Below are positions 1 through 7,077 of a stretch of 16,292 bases of DNA, one piece after another. Each line of letters begins with the position of its first letter. Position 1 is the first letter of the stretch. The position numbers were made by a program, and so were the translations under genes. The notes under the pieces are model-generated. The model was given only the letters and a program-made list of their open reading frames with translations, was not told the origin of the DNA and searched no databases. Origin of the DNA: Propionibacteriaceae bacterium (lineage in GTDB: Bacteria > Actinomycetota > Actinomycetes > Propionibacteriales > Propionibacteriaceae); assembly GCA_021323255.1 (NCBI GenBank), contig JAJTCL010000045.1:1-16292 (forward strand), in the 5' to 3' direction.

Positions 1-1
1 T

Positions 2-424
2 TCTCGCCGGCACATTGTCAGTTCCTGGAACGTCGCCGATCTTTCTGACATGGCGCTGCCCCCTTGCCATGCGTTGTTCCAGTTCTATGTGGCACAGGGT
101 CGGCTGTCCTGCCAGCTCTACCAGCGCTCAGCCGACATTTTTCTGGGGGTGCCGTTCAACATTGCCTCTTACGCGCTGCTGACCCACCTGATCGCCCAGG
201 TATGCGACCTGGAGGTCGGCGATTTCGTGCACACCTTGGGCGATGCCCATCTCTACCTGAATCACCGTGACCAGGCCCAGCTGCAGCTGACCCGGAAACC
301 ACGTCCACTGCCAAGGCTGGTACTGAATGCCGAGGTCAGCGCGATCGACGACTTCACTTTCGACGACATCATCGTCGAGGGGTATGACCCACAGCCGGGC
401 ATCAAAGCGCCGATCGCGGTGTGA
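2..424 (+). CDS. thyA: Thymidylate synthase, C-terminal part (5' end outside window)
   Basis: Thymidylate synthase makes dTMP from dUMP using methylene-tetrahydrofolate, in the cytoplasm. The frame is open from base 2, so the gene begins upstream of the window. The visible 140 residues start with the conserved SRRHIV stretch. They include the catalytic cysteine in ALPPCHALFQFYV, the dUMP-binding segment around SADIFLGVPFNIASY, and the GDAHLYLNH motif. Family members are about 265 residues, so roughly the C-terminal half is present. The C-terminus ends with the usual IKAPIAV-type tail. The stop codon overlaps the start of folA (GTGA), a common thyA-folA arrangement that links dTMP synthesis to recycling of the dihydrofolate it produces. 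Nothing looks damaged. Confidence 0.97.
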   Translation, partial: SRRHIVSSWNVADLSDMALPPCHALFQFYVAQGRLSCQLYQRSADIFLGVPFNIASYALLTHLIAQVCDLEVGDFVHTLGDAHLYLNHRDQAQLQLTRKPRPLPRLVLNAEVSAIDDFTFDDIIVEGYDPQPGIKAPIAV

Positions 425-921
425 TCATGCCCGAGATGATCGGGATCGCCGCCGTCGCGGCCAACGGTATCATCGGCACCCGTAACGACATACCGTGGCG
501 GATTCCGGCTGACTGGCGCCGGTTCAAGAGCCTGACCATGGGGCAGGTGCTGATCATGGGCCGCAAGACCTACGAATCCATAGGCCGGGCGCTCCCGGGC
601 CGGATCACCTTCGTGATCACTCGGGATCGGATGTGGCGAGCCGAGGGGGTACGCACGGCGACTTCTCTGGAGGACGCCGTCGATCAGGCACTGCAGCTGG
701 ATCCGCAGATCATCTTTGTCGCCGGCGGGGGAGAGATCTACCGAGCCGCCTGGGATCGACTCAGCGGCTTAGAGATCACCGAAGTGGACCAGAAACCCGA
801 TGGCGAGGTCACCTTTCCAGAGATCGATCCGGACGAATGGCTCGAGACCGACAGGGAATCGCACGACGGGTACAGCTTCGTCAGTTATCGCCGCCGATCG
901 CCGAGGGAGTCCGCTGTTTGA
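421..921 (+). CDS. folA: Dihydrofolate reductase
   Basis: Reduces dihydrofolate to tetrahydrofolate with NADPH, regenerating the cofactor consumed by thymidylate synthase just upstream. The product is 166 residues, normal for the family. Visible motifs, numbered from the GTG start: the N-terminal strand with AANGIIG (13-19), IPWRIPAD (24-31) with the catalytic acid D31, the NADPH-binding GRKTYESIG (48-56), and the glycine turn GGGEIY (102-107). The GTG at 421 overlaps the thyA stop; ATG 427 and ATG 436 are equally possible starts and would remove 2 or 5 residues. The overlap implies translational coupling. Confidence 0.96.
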   Translation: MIMPEMIGIAAVAANGIIGTRNDIPWRIPADWRRFKSLTMGQVLIMGRKTYESIGRALPGRITFVITRDRMWRAEGVRTATSLEDAVDQALQLDPQIIFVAGGGEIYRAAWDRLSGLEITEVDQKPDGEVTFPEIDPDEWLETDRESHDGYSFVSYRRRSPRESAV

Positions 922-992
922 GCGGTCTCAGCTAGTCCCCCCGAGCCATGCCGGATACCCCTAGAATCGCCAATCCAGGCCAGCTCGTCGTA

Positions 993-1001
993 GGGAGAGA
1001 G
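993..1001 (+). promoter_or_regulatory. Ribosome binding site deciding the aqpZ start
   Basis: GGGAGAGAG lies about six bases before ATG 1008 and favours that start over ATG 948, which has no comparable purine run. Confidence 0.6.
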
Positions 1002-1007
1002 AGCTAC

Positions 1008-1787
1008 ATGCAGGAACCGTCGTTGGCTGCGAAACTGGGCGCCGAATTCCTCGGGACGTTCTTACTCGTGTTCTGCGGGTGCGGCAGTGTCGTCATCGCC
1101 AGCGAATTCCTCAGCGAGAACGACGTCCAAATTGGCATCGGCCTTCTCGGCATTTCGCTGGCCTTCGGTCTGGCCGTACTGGTCGGCACGTTCGCTTTTG
1201 GTCACGTCTCAGGAGGCCACTTCAATCCGGCAGTCAGCATCGGCCTGGCGATCGCGAAGCGATTCGAATGGAAGGGCGTGCTGCCCTACGCCGTCACTCA
1301 GGTCGTAGCTTCTACGGTGGCCGGCGTTCTGCTGTTGGCAATAGCATCCGGCAAGCCTGGGTTCAGCGCGGTGGAGAGCGGCTTTGCTTCGAATGGTTAC
1401 GGCGATCGCTCGCTTGGCGGCTACGGGCTCGTCGCCGCTCTCATCATCGAGATCGTGATGACGGCGATCTTCCTCTACATCATTCTGGGCGCCACTGACG
1501 ACCGTTCCCCGAAGGATTTTGCCCCCATTGCGATCGGCCTGGGCTTGACAGTGATCCACCTTGCCAGCATCCCGGTGGACGGTACCTCGGTGAACCCGGC
1601 GCGCTCGCTCGGAGTCGCCTGGTTCGCGGGCGGCGCCGCGCTCGCTCAAGTGTGGTTGTTCATCATCTGCCCCATCGTGGGAGCGGCGATCGCCGGAGCC
1701 ACGTACGCCCTCATCACGGGTGCTCCCAGCGCGGAGGTAGGCATCGCCCAGAATCCCGAGCTGGAAGAGAGTCAGCGGACCATCTGA
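1008..1787 (+). CDS. aqpZ: Aquaporin Z-type water channel
   Basis: Major intrinsic protein family, inner-membrane water channel. Both half-helix signatures are present: GGHFNPAV (NPA at 73-75) and TSVNPARS (NPA at 196-198, with R199). The selectivity-filter residues expected for AqpZ are visible: F53 in LAFGL, H184 in IHLASIP, T193 and R199. These predict water rather than glycerol specificity. The product is 259 residues with about six hydrophobic helices; the ~20-residue hydrophilic tail is longer than in E. coli AqpZ. I chose ATG 1008 because a purine-rich Shine-Dalgarno (GGGAGAGAG) lies just upstream. An in-frame ATG at 948 would add 20 hydrophilic residues before the usual N-terminus. 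Confidence 0.95.
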   Translation: MQEPSLAAKLGAEFLGTFLLVFCGCGSVVIASEFLSENDVQIGIGLLGISLAFGLAVLVGTFAFGHVSGGHFNPAVSIGLAIAKRFEWKGVLPYAVTQVVASTVAGVLLLAIASGKPGFSAVESGFASNGYGDRSLGGYGLVAALIIEIVMTAIFLYIILGATDDRSPKDFAPIAIGLGLTVIHLASIPVDGTSVNPARSLGVAWFAGGAALAQVWLFIICPIVGAAIAGATYALITGAPSAEVGIAQNPELEESQRTI

Positions 1788-1856
1788 TCCAACTGCGAAT
1801 CCGAGCACAAAGCATGCTGCAACTCCACTCCGCCTCAGTTACTTGGACTCCGCAGC

Positions 1857-2020
1857 ATCTGCAGAGGCTGTTGCAAAATAGGCCGAGTACTCAAAGTCAA
1901 GCCCAACACGCCGCGACTTCTTGGGCTTGGCGCTCCACTCGGGCTCAAGATCGACCATTGTGTGAAGGTTGTCCTCCACTTGGCGATTTGCGATTTCATT
2001 TTGCAACAGCCTCTGCAGAT
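1857..2020. mobile_element. 164-bp MITE-like element with perfect 23-bp terminal inverted repeats
   Basis: Bases 1857-1879 and 1998-2020 are perfect reverse complements; the core of the repeat is GAGGCTGTTGCAAAAT. The 118-bp interior has a second perfect 9-bp inverted repeat (1898-1906 with 1921-1929). The outer part of each end contains the palindrome CTGCAG, so a CTGCAG or TGCA target duplication cannot be told apart from the inverted repeat itself. The minus strand is open across the element (a frame of about 60 codons), but I do not recognise the peptide; it could be the 3' end of a transposase gene or chance. The ends resemble DDE-transposase inverted repeats, but I cannot name the IS family. 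It sits between aqpZ and the tRNA-Leu fragment. Confidence 0.7.
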
Positions 2021-2072
2021 AGCGCACAGTCCAATGAAGTGATGCTAGGTGGACTCAAGGCCGGTGACGGCC

Positions 2073-2118
2073 GGTGCCGAAGGAGGGACTCGAACCCTCA
2101 CACCCGAAGGCGCTCCCC
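2073..2118 (-). pseudogene. 3' half of a tRNA-Leu gene (possible attachment-site remnant)
   Basis: Read on the minus strand there is a class II variable arm, GCGCC-TTCG-GGTGT (2113-2100). It is followed by a perfect T-arm, GAGGG-TTCGAGT-CCCTC (2099-2083), and the acceptor 3' strand CTTCGGC with discriminator A (2082-2075). The genome then reads CCG, so CCA is not encoded. The long variable arm with the CTTCGGC acceptor points to tRNA-Leu. The D-arm, anticodon arm and 5' acceptor strand (expected GCCGAAG) are absent: the bcp stop codon lies within a few bases of the variable arm. The fragment cannot fold into a tRNA. A tRNA 3' end without its 5' half is the usual form of the distal att site of an integrative element. 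Confidence 0.8.
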
Positions 2119-2610
2119 TCAGTGCAGATCTTTCAGCTGCAGGTCTCGCTTGAGCTTGTCGACATGGCCGGTGGCCTTGACATTGTATTGAGCGACTGCG
2201 ATGGTGCCGTGGCCCTTCTGGTCGACGTCGATGACGAAGGTGGAGCGGATGACGCCCTGGATGAGCTTGCCGTAGAGCAGCTTCTCCCCATACGCGCCGT
2301 AGGCGTTGAGCGTCGAGCGATCCGGGTCGGAGAGAAGCGGAAAGCCGACCGATTCCTGCTCGCGGAACCGGATGAGTCTTTCCTGAGCGTCCGGTGAGAT
2401 TCCGATAACGTGGAGCCCCGCGGCGCCGAGCTCGTCGATCGCAGCAGTGAAGTCGATTGCCTGTGTTGTGCAGCCCGGCGTCAGGGCGGCGGGATAGAAG
2501 TAGACGATCACACGCTGTCCCGGGAAGTCCGCGAGTGACACGTTCTTGCCGTCCGCGTCGGGCAGGGTGAAGGGAGGCGCCGCATCCCCGCCGGTGAGCT
2601 GAGTGGTCAT
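2119..2610 (-). CDS. bcp: Peroxiredoxin, Bcp/PrxQ subfamily
   Basis: Thiol peroxidase that reduces hydrogen peroxide and organic hydroperoxides in the cytoplasm. The 163-residue product has the AhpC/TSA fold signature: the strand VIVYFYP followed by TPGCTTQ, with the peroxidatic cysteine at C47 and the preceding threonine and proline of the active site. Most Bcp proteins have a resolving cysteine five residues later (CTxQACDF-type); here that position is isoleucine (QAIDF) and no other cysteine is visible. It should therefore act as a 1-Cys enzyme needing an external thiol, plausibly mycothiol or mycoredoxin in an actinomycete (inference). The ATG at 2610 fits the normal N-terminus. It is divergent from the DUF3618 gene, an arrangement I recall from other actinobacteria. 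Its stop abuts the tRNA-Leu fragment. Confidence 0.95.
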   Translation of the reverse strand: MTTQLTGGDAAPPFTLPDADGKNVSLADFPGQRVIVYFYPAALTPGCTTQAIDFTAAIDELGAAGLHVIGISPDAQERLIRFREQESVGFPLLSDPDRSTLNAYGAYGEKLLYGKLIQGVIRSTFVIDVDQKGHGTIAVAQYNVKATGHVDKLKRDLQLKDLH

Positions 2611-2738
2611 GCAAGAACCCTAGCGGCCCGCACGAGCTGTCTTGAGTCGCTGCGGATGCGCTGGCTGGTAACGGTCGGCCTGCAATACGCTGTGGATTTG
2701 GGACGCCCCGGCCACCGGCCGGTGCTCAGAAATTCGCT

Positions 2739-2746
2739 AGGGAGGG
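2739..2746 (+). promoter_or_regulatory. Strong Shine-Dalgarno for the DUF3618 gene
   Basis: AGGGAGGG ends four bases before GTG 2750 and supports that non-ATG start. The 139-bp gap 2611-2749 must hold the divergent promoters for bcp and this gene; I could not assign -10/-35 boxes with confidence. Confidence 0.6.
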
Positions 2747-2749
2747 TAC

Positions 2750-3088
2750 GTGTCAAACAACGCTTCGCAGCCCCCGTCTCAACCGGCTGCTCAGCCAACC
2801 CGTACGCCGTCCCAGATCGAGGCCGATCTGGGTGCTACTCGGGATCGGCTGGTCGCCTCGGTCGAGTCGCTGATCGACCAGGTCCATCCAAACCGGATCA
2901 AACAGCGCCAGATCGAGAATGTGAAGCGTTTCGCAACTGCCGAACTGGAGAATGCCAAATCCAAGGTCTTCACAGCCCGTGGCGATCTCCGCGTCGGTCG
3001 GGTCGCGGTGGTGGCTGCCGCAGTCGCTGGTGTCGTCGGCTTCTTGTTGATCATCCGCTCCATCGTGCGACGTGGGAGGAGCGACTGA
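2750..3088 (+). CDS. DUF3618 domain membrane protein
   Basis: Small 112-residue protein of the DUF3618 type; the function is unknown. Residues 1-18 are a Pro/Gln-rich leader. Residues 19-47 carry the family signature (PSQIEADLGATRDRL then a short helix ending DQVHPN). Residues 50-80 form a charged, probably helical stretch. Residues 84-103 are one transmembrane helix, followed by a short basic tail (RRGR), which suggests a cytoplasmic C-terminus. The start is GTG with a strong Shine-Dalgarno. The stop codon is immediately followed by the GTG of the GroES-like gene, so the two are probably co-transcribed and coupled. The same neighbours (bcp divergent) recur in actinobacteria, which suggests an envelope or stress role, but none is demonstrated. 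Confidence 0.85.
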   Translation: MSNNASQPPSQPAAQPTRTPSQIEADLGATRDRLVASVESLIDQVHPNRIKQRQIENVKRFATAELENAKSKVFTARGDLRVGRVAVVAAAVAGVVGFLLIIRSIVRRGRSD

Positions 3089-3451
3089 GTGGTGGCCGAT
3101 TTGAGCGGCCGCGAGAACCCCGCCGGTCTGGACGAGGGCGGGCTGCCGATCCGCATGCTGCACGATCGGGTTCTGGTCTCGACCGACGACGAGCCCGGAG
3201 AGCGACGCAGTAGCGGCGGGATCCTGATCCCGGCGACAGTCGCCATCGGGCGCCGGCTCGCCTGGGGCGAGGTCGTTGCGGTGGGCACCCATGTCAGAAC
3301 AGTCAAGCCAGAAGATCGCGTGCTCTTCGACCCTGAGGACCGAGCCGAGGTCGAGGTCAGGGGGAAGGACTACGTGCTGCTCCGGGAACGGGATCTTCAC
3401 GCCGTCGCCGCCGAACGACTCCAGGACGGAAAAACCGGCCTCTACCTGTGA
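3089..3451 (+). CDS. GroES-like (Cpn10 family) co-chaperonin paralogue
   Basis: The 120-residue product carries a Cpn10 fold. IRMLHDRVLV (21-30) is the family's opening strand. A mobile-loop-like stretch with SSGGILIP (41-48) follows, then GEVVAVG (60-66), DRVLFDP, and the closing strand KDYVLLRERDLHAV (93-106). It differs from housekeeping GroES by a ~20-residue N-terminal extension and a ~12-residue tail, and there is no groEL beside it. A divergent GroES paralogue is therefore more likely than the main co-chaperonin. The GTG at 3089 follows directly on the stop of the DUF3618 gene; GTG 3092 is an alternative start. Confidence 0.88.
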   Translation: MVADLSGRENPAGLDEGGLPIRMLHDRVLVSTDDEPGERRSSGGILIPATVAIGRRLAWGEVVAVGTHVRTVKPEDRVLFDPEDRAEVEVRGKDYVLLRERDLHAVAAERLQDGKTGLYL

Positions 3452-3608
3452 GGGGCTCTTCCCAAAACAAAGCCTGGTGTGCTATCGGCCTCTTATAACA
3501 AATCTAAACGTAACGTGAGAGAAGTAGCGCTTTTGTGTCAGATTGCCTCTAGTGTTTCGAGATGGCACCAACGAATGGGTGTCCTCTCTACAACGAAGTG
3601 AGGCGTGT

Positions 3609-4904
3609 ATGACTTTCGTTCGTCCGGCGCGCCGCGTACTCATCGCGGCCGCATCACTGAGTGCCCTGCTCGTCGCCGCGGCCTGTGGTGGCGGTGGTGG
3701 TGGTGGTGCTGCACCCGAAGGCGGTGGACAATCGCCGGCCGCAGCTGATTTCAGCAAGCAAGGCGACATCGAATTTTGGACCGGCAAGGACACCTCCGGC
3801 AATCTCCCCAAGCTGATTGCGAAGTTCAATGAGTCACATCCGAACGGCAAGGTGACCCTCCACGAACTGCCCGACGAAGCGGATCAGCAGCGGCAGCAGA
3901 TGATCCAGAACACTCAGATTAAGAACCCGAAGATGGCCGTGCTCAACGTCGACGTTGTGTGGACCGCCGAGTTCGCGGCCAACGGCTACGTCGAGGCGCT
4001 GCCACCCGACCAGTTCCCCACCGACGGCATGCTGAAGGCCACCATCGACTCGGCGACCTACTTCAACAAGCTCTACGCTTATCCGTGGAGGTCCAACGGC
4101 GGCTTGCTGTTTTACCGCAAGGATCTGTTGGACAAGTACAGCCTGGAAGTGCCGACCACGTTCGATGAGATGAAGGCCGCCTGCGACAAGATCACCGCAG
4201 GCGAAAATAACCCCAAACTTGCGTGCTTCGCCGGCCAGTACAACAAGTACGAGGGTCTGACTGCGGGTGGTGTCATCGTTGGTGATGACGGGAAGCCGAA
4301 TGTCGCAACCCCAGAGGCCACCAAGGGTCTGCAGACACTGACTGACTGGTTCAAGGACGGTTACATCCCGAAGGCGGCTATCACATGGACCGAGGAGGAA
4401 GGTCGCAAGGCCTTCCAGGACGGCGAGCTAGTCTTCCACCGCAACTGGCCGTACGTATACGCCTTTGCAGCCAAGACCGATGGGTCGTCCAAGGTCAACG
4501 GCAAGTTCGATGTGGCACCGCTGCCTGGCATCACCCAGCCTGGTGTGTCCAGCCTTGGTGGTGCAAACCTCGGCATCGCCAAGAATGCGGAGAACAAAGG
4601 TACGGCGGTGGACTTCTTGAAGTTCATGGCGTCGGAAGAGTCGGAGAAGTCGGACACCTTGGCCACCGCGAACGCGCCGTCACTTGAGGCGCTCTACTCC
4701 GATCCGGACGTCCTGAAGAAGTTCCCCTACACCCCGACGCTGCTCGAGTCGATCCAGACCGCCAAGCCGCGTCCGAAGGCCGTCCAATACGGTGATGTCA
4801 CCCTGGCGATCCAGGATGCCGCCTATGGCGCACTCCAAGGTCAGACCGCACCCGATGCGGCCTTGCAACAACTGCAGACCAAGTTGCAGACTCTGATCAA
4901 GTAG
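3609..4904 (+). CDS. Sugar ABC transporter substrate-binding lipoprotein (CUT1, LpqY/ThuE-like)
   Basis: Extracellular solute-binding protein, family 1, 431 residues. From ATG 3609 (AGTGAGG just upstream) the N-terminus is basic, then hydrophobic, with a lipobox-like VAAAC, so C26 should be lipidated and anchor the protein outside the membrane. A run of about seven glycines follows as a linker. By recall of mycobacterial LpqY, several stretches match: DVVWTAEFA, NWPYVYAFA (NWPFVFA in LpqY), LGGANLGIAK, and LYSDPDV. This points to trehalose, maltose or a related alpha-glucoside as ligand, but specificity cannot be read from sequence. It is the first gene of the operon with the two permeases. 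An in-frame start at 3543 would add 22 residues ahead of the signal peptide and is unlikely. Confidence 0.93.
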   Translation: MTFVRPARRVLIAAASLSALLVAAACGGGGGGGAAPEGGGQSPAAADFSKQGDIEFWTGKDTSGNLPKLIAKFNESHPNGKVTLHELPDEADQQRQQMIQNTQIKNPKMAVLNVDVVWTAEFAANGYVEALPPDQFPTDGMLKATIDSATYFNKLYAYPWRSNGGLLFYRKDLLDKYSLEVPTTFDEMKAACDKITAGENNPKLACFAGQYNKYEGLTAGGVIVGDDGKPNVATPEATKGLQTLTDWFKDGYIPKAAITWTEEEGRKAFQDGELVFHRNWPYVYAFAAKTDGSSKVNGKFDVAPLPGITQPGVSSLGGANLGIAKNAENKGTAVDFLKFMASEESEKSDTLATANAPSLEALYSDPDVLKKFPYTPTLLESIQTAKPRPKAVQYGDVTLAIQDAAYGALQGQTAPDAALQQLQTKLQTLIK

Positions 4905-4920
4905 TTGTGTTCGCAAGGTT

Positions 4921-4947
4921 CCCGGCGCAGCCAGGTACTGCGCCGGG
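4921..4947 (+). promoter_or_regulatory. Intercistronic stem-loop after the binding-protein gene
   Basis: CCCGGCGCAG (4921-4930) pairs perfectly with CTGCGCCGGG (4938-4947) around a 7-base loop. There is no T-run, and the next gene's Shine-Dalgarno follows 15 bases later. It therefore looks like an mRNA-stabilising or attenuating hairpin, which would keep the binding protein in excess over the permeases, rather than a full terminator. Confidence 0.75.
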
Positions 4948-4962
4948 GGCTCAGCGCCTTTC

Positions 4963-4970
4963 AAAGGAGG
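4963..4970 (+). promoter_or_regulatory. Consensus Shine-Dalgarno of first permease gene
   Basis: AAAGGAGG seven bases before ATG 4978 fixes the start of the permease gene. Confidence 0.7.
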
Positions 4971-4977
4971 TAGCCGC

Positions 4978-6048
4978 ATGGCCACAGCCACAGCGGAACC
5001 ACGAAGTGTGCCGGCCACCGGCGATGGCCACAAGCACAAAAAGAACGCGCTGAGCGATGGTCAGGGCCGGCTGGCCTGGATCCTGCTGGCGCCTACCCTC
5101 ATCATCATCGCCGTTGTAGCCGGCATCCCGGTCATCATGTCTATCCGGGAGTCCCTCTTTCAGACCAACACCGGCGTCGATCCCAATACCGGTCTGGTCG
5201 CTGGCGGCGAGACTTTTGTCGGCCTGCAGAACTTCACGAGCATTTTTGCCGGAGAAAACCCGGTGCAGGGCAACTTCGGCACCATGGACCGCTTCTGGAA
5301 TGCCTTCCTCAACACCACCTTCATCACCATCGTCTGCGTAATCCTTGAGACCCTTCTCGGTGTAGCGATGGCCCTGATCATGGCCAAGGCCTTCCGCGGT
5401 CGCGGCATCGTCCGGGCGGGCATCCTGGTCCCGTGGGCCATCCCGACGATCGTTTCGGCCCTGATGTGGAAACTCATTTTTGACTCATCCGGCGTGGCGA
5501 ACCGGATTCTCGGTCGAGAGATCCTCTGGCTAGCCGACACAGGGGCCTCATTCTGGGCGATCGTCATAGCAGACACCTGGAAGACGGCCGCGTTCATCGG
5601 CCTGCTGACCCTGGCTGGGCTGCAGACTATTCCGGCCGAGGTCTACGAGGCAGCCAAGGTCGATGGGGCCACCACCTGGCAGCAGTTCGTCCGGATCACA
5701 TTGCCGATGGTCAAACCAACGCTGGTCGTGGCGGTTCTCTTCCGCACGCTCGACACGCTGCGCATGTTCGATCTGCCCTACGGCATGATCGGCGCTGGCA
5801 AGTACCGAGTGGAGACTCTGTCGGTGTTCGTTTACCAGGAAACAACACAGAGCCGGTACGGTCCCGCCGCGGCGTACGCCATTATCTTGTTCTTGTACGT
5901 CCTTCTGGTGGCCTTCGTGTTCGTCAGGGTGCTTGGTGCCGATGTGATCGGTGACAGCGGCGTTCCGAAGAAGAAGAAGAAAAAGGGCGATCAGGAACAG
6001 GCGGGCCCGCCGGGGACAGCTCTGGAGATGGCGGGAGGTGCGCACTAA
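4978..6048 (+). CDS. Sugar ABC transporter permease (MalF/SugA type)
   Basis: Inner-membrane permease of a CUT1 sugar importer, 356 residues. A hydrophilic 30-residue N-terminus precedes about six transmembrane helices; the first is LLAPTLIIIAVVAGIPV (36-52). The EAA loop that docks the ATPase is clear at 221-240 (EVYEAAKVDGATTWQQFVRI), followed by LP. The C-terminus is unusual: a run of six lysines (331-336, coded by an AAG-rich tract at 5968-5985 that could be prone to slippage) and a ~20-residue polar tail. Its stop overlaps the next ATG (TAATG), so the two permeases are translationally coupled. It should pair with the downstream permease as a heterodimer. Confidence 0.95.
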   Translation: MATATAEPRSVPATGDGHKHKKNALSDGQGRLAWILLAPTLIIIAVVAGIPVIMSIRESLFQTNTGVDPNTGLVAGGETFVGLQNFTSIFAGENPVQGNFGTMDRFWNAFLNTTFITIVCVILETLLGVAMALIMAKAFRGRGIVRAGILVPWAIPTIVSALMWKLIFDSSGVANRILGREILWLADTGASFWAIVIADTWKTAAFIGLLTLAGLQTIPAEVYEAAKVDGATTWQQFVRITLPMVKPTLVVAVLFRTLDTLRMFDLPYGMIGAGKYRVETLSVFVYQETTQSRYGPAAAYAIILFLYVLLVAFVFVRVLGADVIGDSGVPKKKKKKGDQEQAGPPGTALEMAGGAH

Positions 6049-6977
6049 TGTCCACAACGACCGCTGAAGTACGCGAGGAACACCTCAGCAAGGAAGAGCT
6101 TGAGGCGCTCGCCCATCCGAAGCGTCCCCTGAAAGAGAGGATCGGAGTAGTCCTTTCCTATGTGGGGATGGCCGCCATCGTCCTTTACTGCATCATCCCC
6201 TTCTACTGGATGGTTGTCTCCTCGCTCCGACAACCCTCGGAAGGGCGGAGCACCGAGTTCATCCCGAGCCCAATGTCGATCGAGAACTACCAGGCCGTCT
6301 TCTCGCCACTGAACAACTTCGGCCGCTCACTGATCAACTCGCTGATCGTGGCAGGCACCACGACGATCCTGACCTTGCTGTTCGGGATCATCGGAGCTTA
6401 CGCACTCGCTCGGTTGAGGTTCCGGGGCAAGGGTTTGGTGCTCTGGCTGATCATGGCCTGCTCGATGTTTCCGCTGGTCGTGTTGCTGCCGCCGCTGCTG
6501 AAGATGTTCTCTTCGACGGAGCCGTTCACCTGGTTCCCGTACTGGATCAACACCTACCAGTCCGTCATCATCCCCGGGTTGAGCTTCGGTCTCCCGCTTG
6601 CGGTGTGGAATCTGACAGCCTTCTTCAAGCAGCTCCCTGTCGAGCTGGAGCAGGCGGCCATGGTTGACGGCTGCACGCCGGGAGTGGCTTTCCGAAAGGT
6701 GATCCTGCCGCTGGCAGCGCCGGGCATCTTCACGACGGCGATCATTGTGTTCATCATGGCATGGAACGAATTCTTGCTCGCCCTGACCTTCCTGCAAGAT
6801 GCGAGTAGGCAGACGGCCACCGTTGCGATAAGCAAGTTCACTGGTACGAGCGGCTTTGACACGCCGTACGGCACGATCATGGCGGCCGGTGTGCTCGTGA
6901 CAGTTCCGCTGCTGCTCGCCGTGCTGATCTTCCAGCGCCGTATTGTCGCCGGCCTGACGGCAGGTGGCGTCAAGTAG
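6048..6977 (+). CDS. Sugar ABC transporter permease (MalG/SugB type)
   Basis: Second permease of the CUT1 importer, 309 residues. A ~32-residue charged N-terminus is followed by helix 1 (VLSYVGMAAIVLYCIIPFYW, 35-54). The EAA motif is at 200-220 (EQAAMVDGCTPGVAFRKVILP), and the conserved MAWNEFLLAL of MalG-type subunits follows at 238-247. ATG 6048 overlaps the preceding stop. No ATPase gene follows; a terminator comes 24 bases after the stop. The operon must therefore use an ATPase encoded elsewhere, such as a shared MsmK/SugC-type protein. That is known for several actinobacterial sugar importers, but inferred here. Confidence 0.95.
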   Translation: MSTTTAEVREEHLSKEELEALAHPKRPLKERIGVVLSYVGMAAIVLYCIIPFYWMVVSSLRQPSEGRSTEFIPSPMSIENYQAVFSPLNNFGRSLINSLIVAGTTTILTLLFGIIGAYALARLRFRGKGLVLWLIMACSMFPLVVLLPPLLKMFSSTEPFTWFPYWINTYQSVIIPGLSFGLPLAVWNLTAFFKQLPVELEQAAMVDGCTPGVAFRKVILPLAAPGIFTTAIIVFIMAWNEFLLALTFLQDASRQTATVAISKFTGTSGFDTPYGTIMAAGVLVTVPLLLAVLIFQRRIVAGLTAGGVK

Positions 6978-7001
6978 CTGCACCGAAACACTAGCTGGCA
7001 T

Positions 7002-7044
7002 ATCTGGCGCAGCCCCAACGCAGCGGCTGCGCCAGATTTGTTTC
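7002..7044 (+). terminator. Intrinsic terminator of the sugar transporter operon
   Basis: ATCTGGCGCAGCC (7002-7014) and GGCTGCGCCAGAT (7025-7037) form a perfect 13-bp stem with a 10-base loop, followed by TTGTTTC. The position right after the second permease confirms that the operon ends without an ATPase gene. Confidence 0.9.
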
Positions 7045-7077
7045 TGGGCAGCTCCGCCCTGGTCTGAGCAACCTGCC

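Noticed and set aside
1839..2027. 62-codon minus-strand frame across the MITE as a gene
   Set aside because: It includes both terminal repeats, has no Shine-Dalgarno and matches no family I know; kept only as a possible transposase fossil.
2056..2074. GGCCG-4-CGGCC hairpin after the tRNA-Leu half as terminator
   Set aside because: The stem is only five bases and there is no T-run on the minus strand.
3515..3540. AGCGCT near the sugar operon as a LacI-type operator
   Set aside because: Only the central six bases are palindromic; the flanking positions do not match, so it is too weak to call.
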